Assembly (NCBI GenBank): GCA_031286185.1
Contig: JAITUS010000031.1
Location: 1-6,199 of the forward strand
From: Rickettsiales bacterium
Lineage (GTDB): Bacteria; Pseudomonadota; Alphaproteobacteria; Rickettsiales; Anaplasmataceae
Reading direction: 5' to 3'
Length of the DNA: 6,199 nucleotides
Below the pieces are notes generated by a model. The model was given only the letters and a program-made list of their open reading frames with translations. It made no database searches and was not told the DNA's origin. Shown piece by piece: positions 5,010-6,199 of the stretch (the first letter of the stretch is position 1; each line of letters starts with the position of its first letter). Made by a program: the position numbers and the translations under genes.

Positions 5010-5703
5010 ATCTTTTTTCTCTTTTCGTATAATCTTCTAATGCTTTACCCAAATCTTGACAAGAAAAATCAGGCCACAAAGTATCACAAAAATACAATTC
5101 AGCGTAAGCTGCTTGCCATAATAAAAAGTTACTTAACCTTTTTTCACCGCCAGTGCGAATCAACAAATCCAGCTTCGGCAAATCTTTAGTATATAGAAAT
5201 TTTTCAAATTCGTCTTCTGATACACGAGCAATATTTTCTTTCACAATATTGCTTATGGCGTGTATAATTTCTTGCCTTGCTCCGTAGCTGACCGCTACAG
5301 TAAGTAATAAACCATCGTTCTTATGTGTCATTTCCTCTGCTTTTCTGATTTGATCAAGTATTTTTTTTGGTAACAAACTTAAACTGCCAATAAAACTCAA
5401 CTTAATATTATAATTGCAAATGAAATTGATTTTATTCTCGTCAGTTAGAACAGAGTAAAATAAATCAAATAGATGGCCAGTTTCTTCTTTAGGCCTAAGC
5501 CAATTCTCCATGGAAAATGCGTACAAAGTCAAATAGGGTATGGCTAAGGTTGTGCAATGCTTAGCAATGTCATATGCAACCTCACTGCCCTTTCTATAAC
5601 CGTCAATTTTTACCCTCCCTTGGTTGTTTGCCCACCGACCATTGCCATCCATAATGATTGCTAAGTGTTTTGGTAAAAATTCAACGCTTAATTCGTTTAT
5701 CAT
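4999..5703 (-). CDS. uppS: Isoprenyl transferase (undecaprenyl diphosphate synthase)
   Basis: UppS adds isoprene units in cis to farnesyl diphosphate, making the C55 lipid carrier for peptidoglycan-type cell-wall precursors. Seen in 234 residues: HLAIIMDGNGRWA (13-25) with catalytic D19, N21 and R23; TLYAFSMENWLRP (59-71) with E66-N67; and LLIRTGGEKRLSNFLLWQAAYAELYF (180-205) with R183, E187, R189, S191 and E202. Together these define the cis-prenyltransferase family, and length is normal. One odd point: residue 36, in DGYRKG, is Tyr where the E. coli enzyme has the conserved His43 (GHKAG). The ATG at 5703 directly follows the frr stop codon (TGA-ATG) and has no clear Shine-Dalgarno, so initiation by coupling to frr is likely. 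It overlaps cdsA by 11 bp. In Wolbachia, lipid II synthesis is retained despite a minimal wall, which would explain keeping this gene (established for the genus, inferred here). Confidence 0.95.
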   Translation of the reverse strand: MINELSVEFLPKHLAIIMDGNGRWANNQGRVKIDGYRKGSEVAYDIAKHCTTLAIPYLTLYAFSMENWLRPKEETGHLFDLFYSVLTDENKINFICNYNIKLSFIGSLSLLPKKILDQIRKAEEMTHKNDGLLLTVAVSYGARQEIIHAISNIVKENIARVSEDEFEKFLYTKDLPKLDLLIRTGGEKRLSNFLLWQAAYAELYFCDTLWPDFSCQDLGKALEDYTKREKRYGR

Positions 5704-6199
5704 TCAGTGATTCAGTATATCTTTTTCTTTAATAGATAATTCGCTATCAATCTTTTTGATATTATCATCAGTAATATTCTGTACTTCCTTTTTAGCACTA
5801 TGAAGATCATCTTCTGAGATTTCTTTACTTTCCTGCATTTTCTCTATTTCTTCCATAATATCTCTACGTATATTTCTAATGGCGACCCGCGCATTTTCAG
5901 CAAACTGGTGCAATAATTTCACTAATCTTTTACGGGTTTCTTGCGTTAAATCTGGAAGGGTTATACGTATAGTATTACCTTCGACAACAGGATTTAAATT
6001 TAGATTGGCATTCAATATAGCATTCTTTACTTCACCTATAACGCTAATGTCCCAAACTTTAATTGATAATGTTTTATTGTCCGCAACTGAAACACCGGCA
6101 ACTTGATTCAGTTTTTGATGTCCTCCATAGATATTTACAACTATGCCATCAAGTAATGATGCACTAGCTCTACCGGTGCGTATACCTTTAATATCATCA
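5704..6199 (-). CDS. frr: Ribosome recycling factor, 5' end beyond the window
   Basis: RRF works with EF-G to split the post-termination ribosome. The frame stays open to the right edge of the window, so the gene begins outside it. The TTG at 6015, which could be taken as a start, is an internal Leu codon. About 164 residues are visible and about 20 N-terminal ones are missing (family about 185). Seen: GIRTGRASASLLDGI, then IYGGHQKLNQVAGVSV, the domain II core KVWDISVIGEVKNAI, NLNPVVEGNTIRITLPDLTQETR, and the domain I helices with ENARVAIRNIRRD, KEISEDDL and TDDNIKKID. These match RRF along its whole visible length with nothing missing. The stop TGA abuts the uppS ATG. The order frr-uppS-cdsA is the usual proteobacterial one, and pyrH is expected just upstream, outside the window. 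Confidence 0.97.
   Translation of the reverse strand, partial: DDIKGIRTGRASASLLDGIVVNIYGGHQKLNQVAGVSVADNKTLSIKVWDISVIGEVKNAILNANLNLNPVVEGNTIRITLPDLTQETRKRLVKLLHQFAENARVAIRNIRRDIMEEIEKMQESKEISEDDLHSAKKEVQNITDDNIKKIDSELSIKEKDILNH

Noticed and set aside
6013..6015. TTG as a start codon for a short 103-aa frr
   Set aside because: The RRF sequence continues in frame upstream to the window edge (GIRTGRAS and following motifs), so this is an internal Leu.
5879..6106. Plus-strand ORF of 75 aa inside frr
   Set aside because: It is antisense to the conserved RRF frame, which continues through the whole stretch.
1..6199. A new multi-gene defence or toxin system, or a CRISPR array
   Set aside because: Apart from the lone rpn gene, every gene has a housekeeping or single-enzyme identity, and no spaced direct repeats are present.

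Overview
The window looks like a piece of the chromosome of a Rickettsiales endosymbiont, most likely Wolbachia. This is inferred from gene content and sequence character; no search was run. The DNA is visibly AT-rich. A PD-(D/E)XK 'Rpn' nuclease with a GMEKG-type tail, a gene type common in Wolbachia, sits among housekeeping genes. A complex I-type zinc-finger (zf-CHCC/NDUFS6-like) protein points to an alphaproteobacterium. The tRNA-Phe gene does not encode its CCA end.

Layout, left to right. (1) 1-1053 (+): the C-terminal two thirds of pccB, the carboxyltransferase subunit of propionyl-CoA carboxylase, cut by the window edge. (2) 1054-1260: AT-rich spacer with one weak hairpin and a good promoter (1205-1233). 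(3) 1261-2137 (+): an Rpn-family nuclease gene broken by one extra T in a 7-T run at 1791-1797. The nuclease core is intact, and the C-terminal helical tail continues in another frame. (4) 2138-2303: a convergent spacer packed with inverted repeats. (5) 2295-3287 (-): an exported class I glutamine-amidotransferase/peptidase C26-like protein, with its own predicted promoter. (6) 3376-3448 (-): tRNA-Phe(GAA). (7) 3530-4036 (+): coaD, then 4102-4356 (+) a zf-CHCC protein with an unusual acidic tail, ending in a good intrinsic terminator. (8) 6199-4383 (-): frr-uppS-cdsA, a tightly packed operon. The frr stop touches the uppS start, and uppS overlaps cdsA by 11 bp. frr is cut by the right edge.

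Functionally these are mostly core processes: ribosome recycling (frr), undecaprenyl lipid carrier synthesis (uppS), phospholipid precursor synthesis (cdsA), CoA synthesis (coaD), acyl-CoA carboxylation (pccB) and respiratory complex I support (zf-CHCC). The accessory part is the rpn locus and the palindrome-rich spacer beside it. I see no CRISPR array, rRNA gene, prophage or convincing new multi-gene system. The points most worth a second look are the split rpn gene (possible slippage switch, or separation of nuclease from tail), the palindrome cluster, the exported amidotransferase-like enzyme, and substitutions at usually conserved positions in PccB and UppS.
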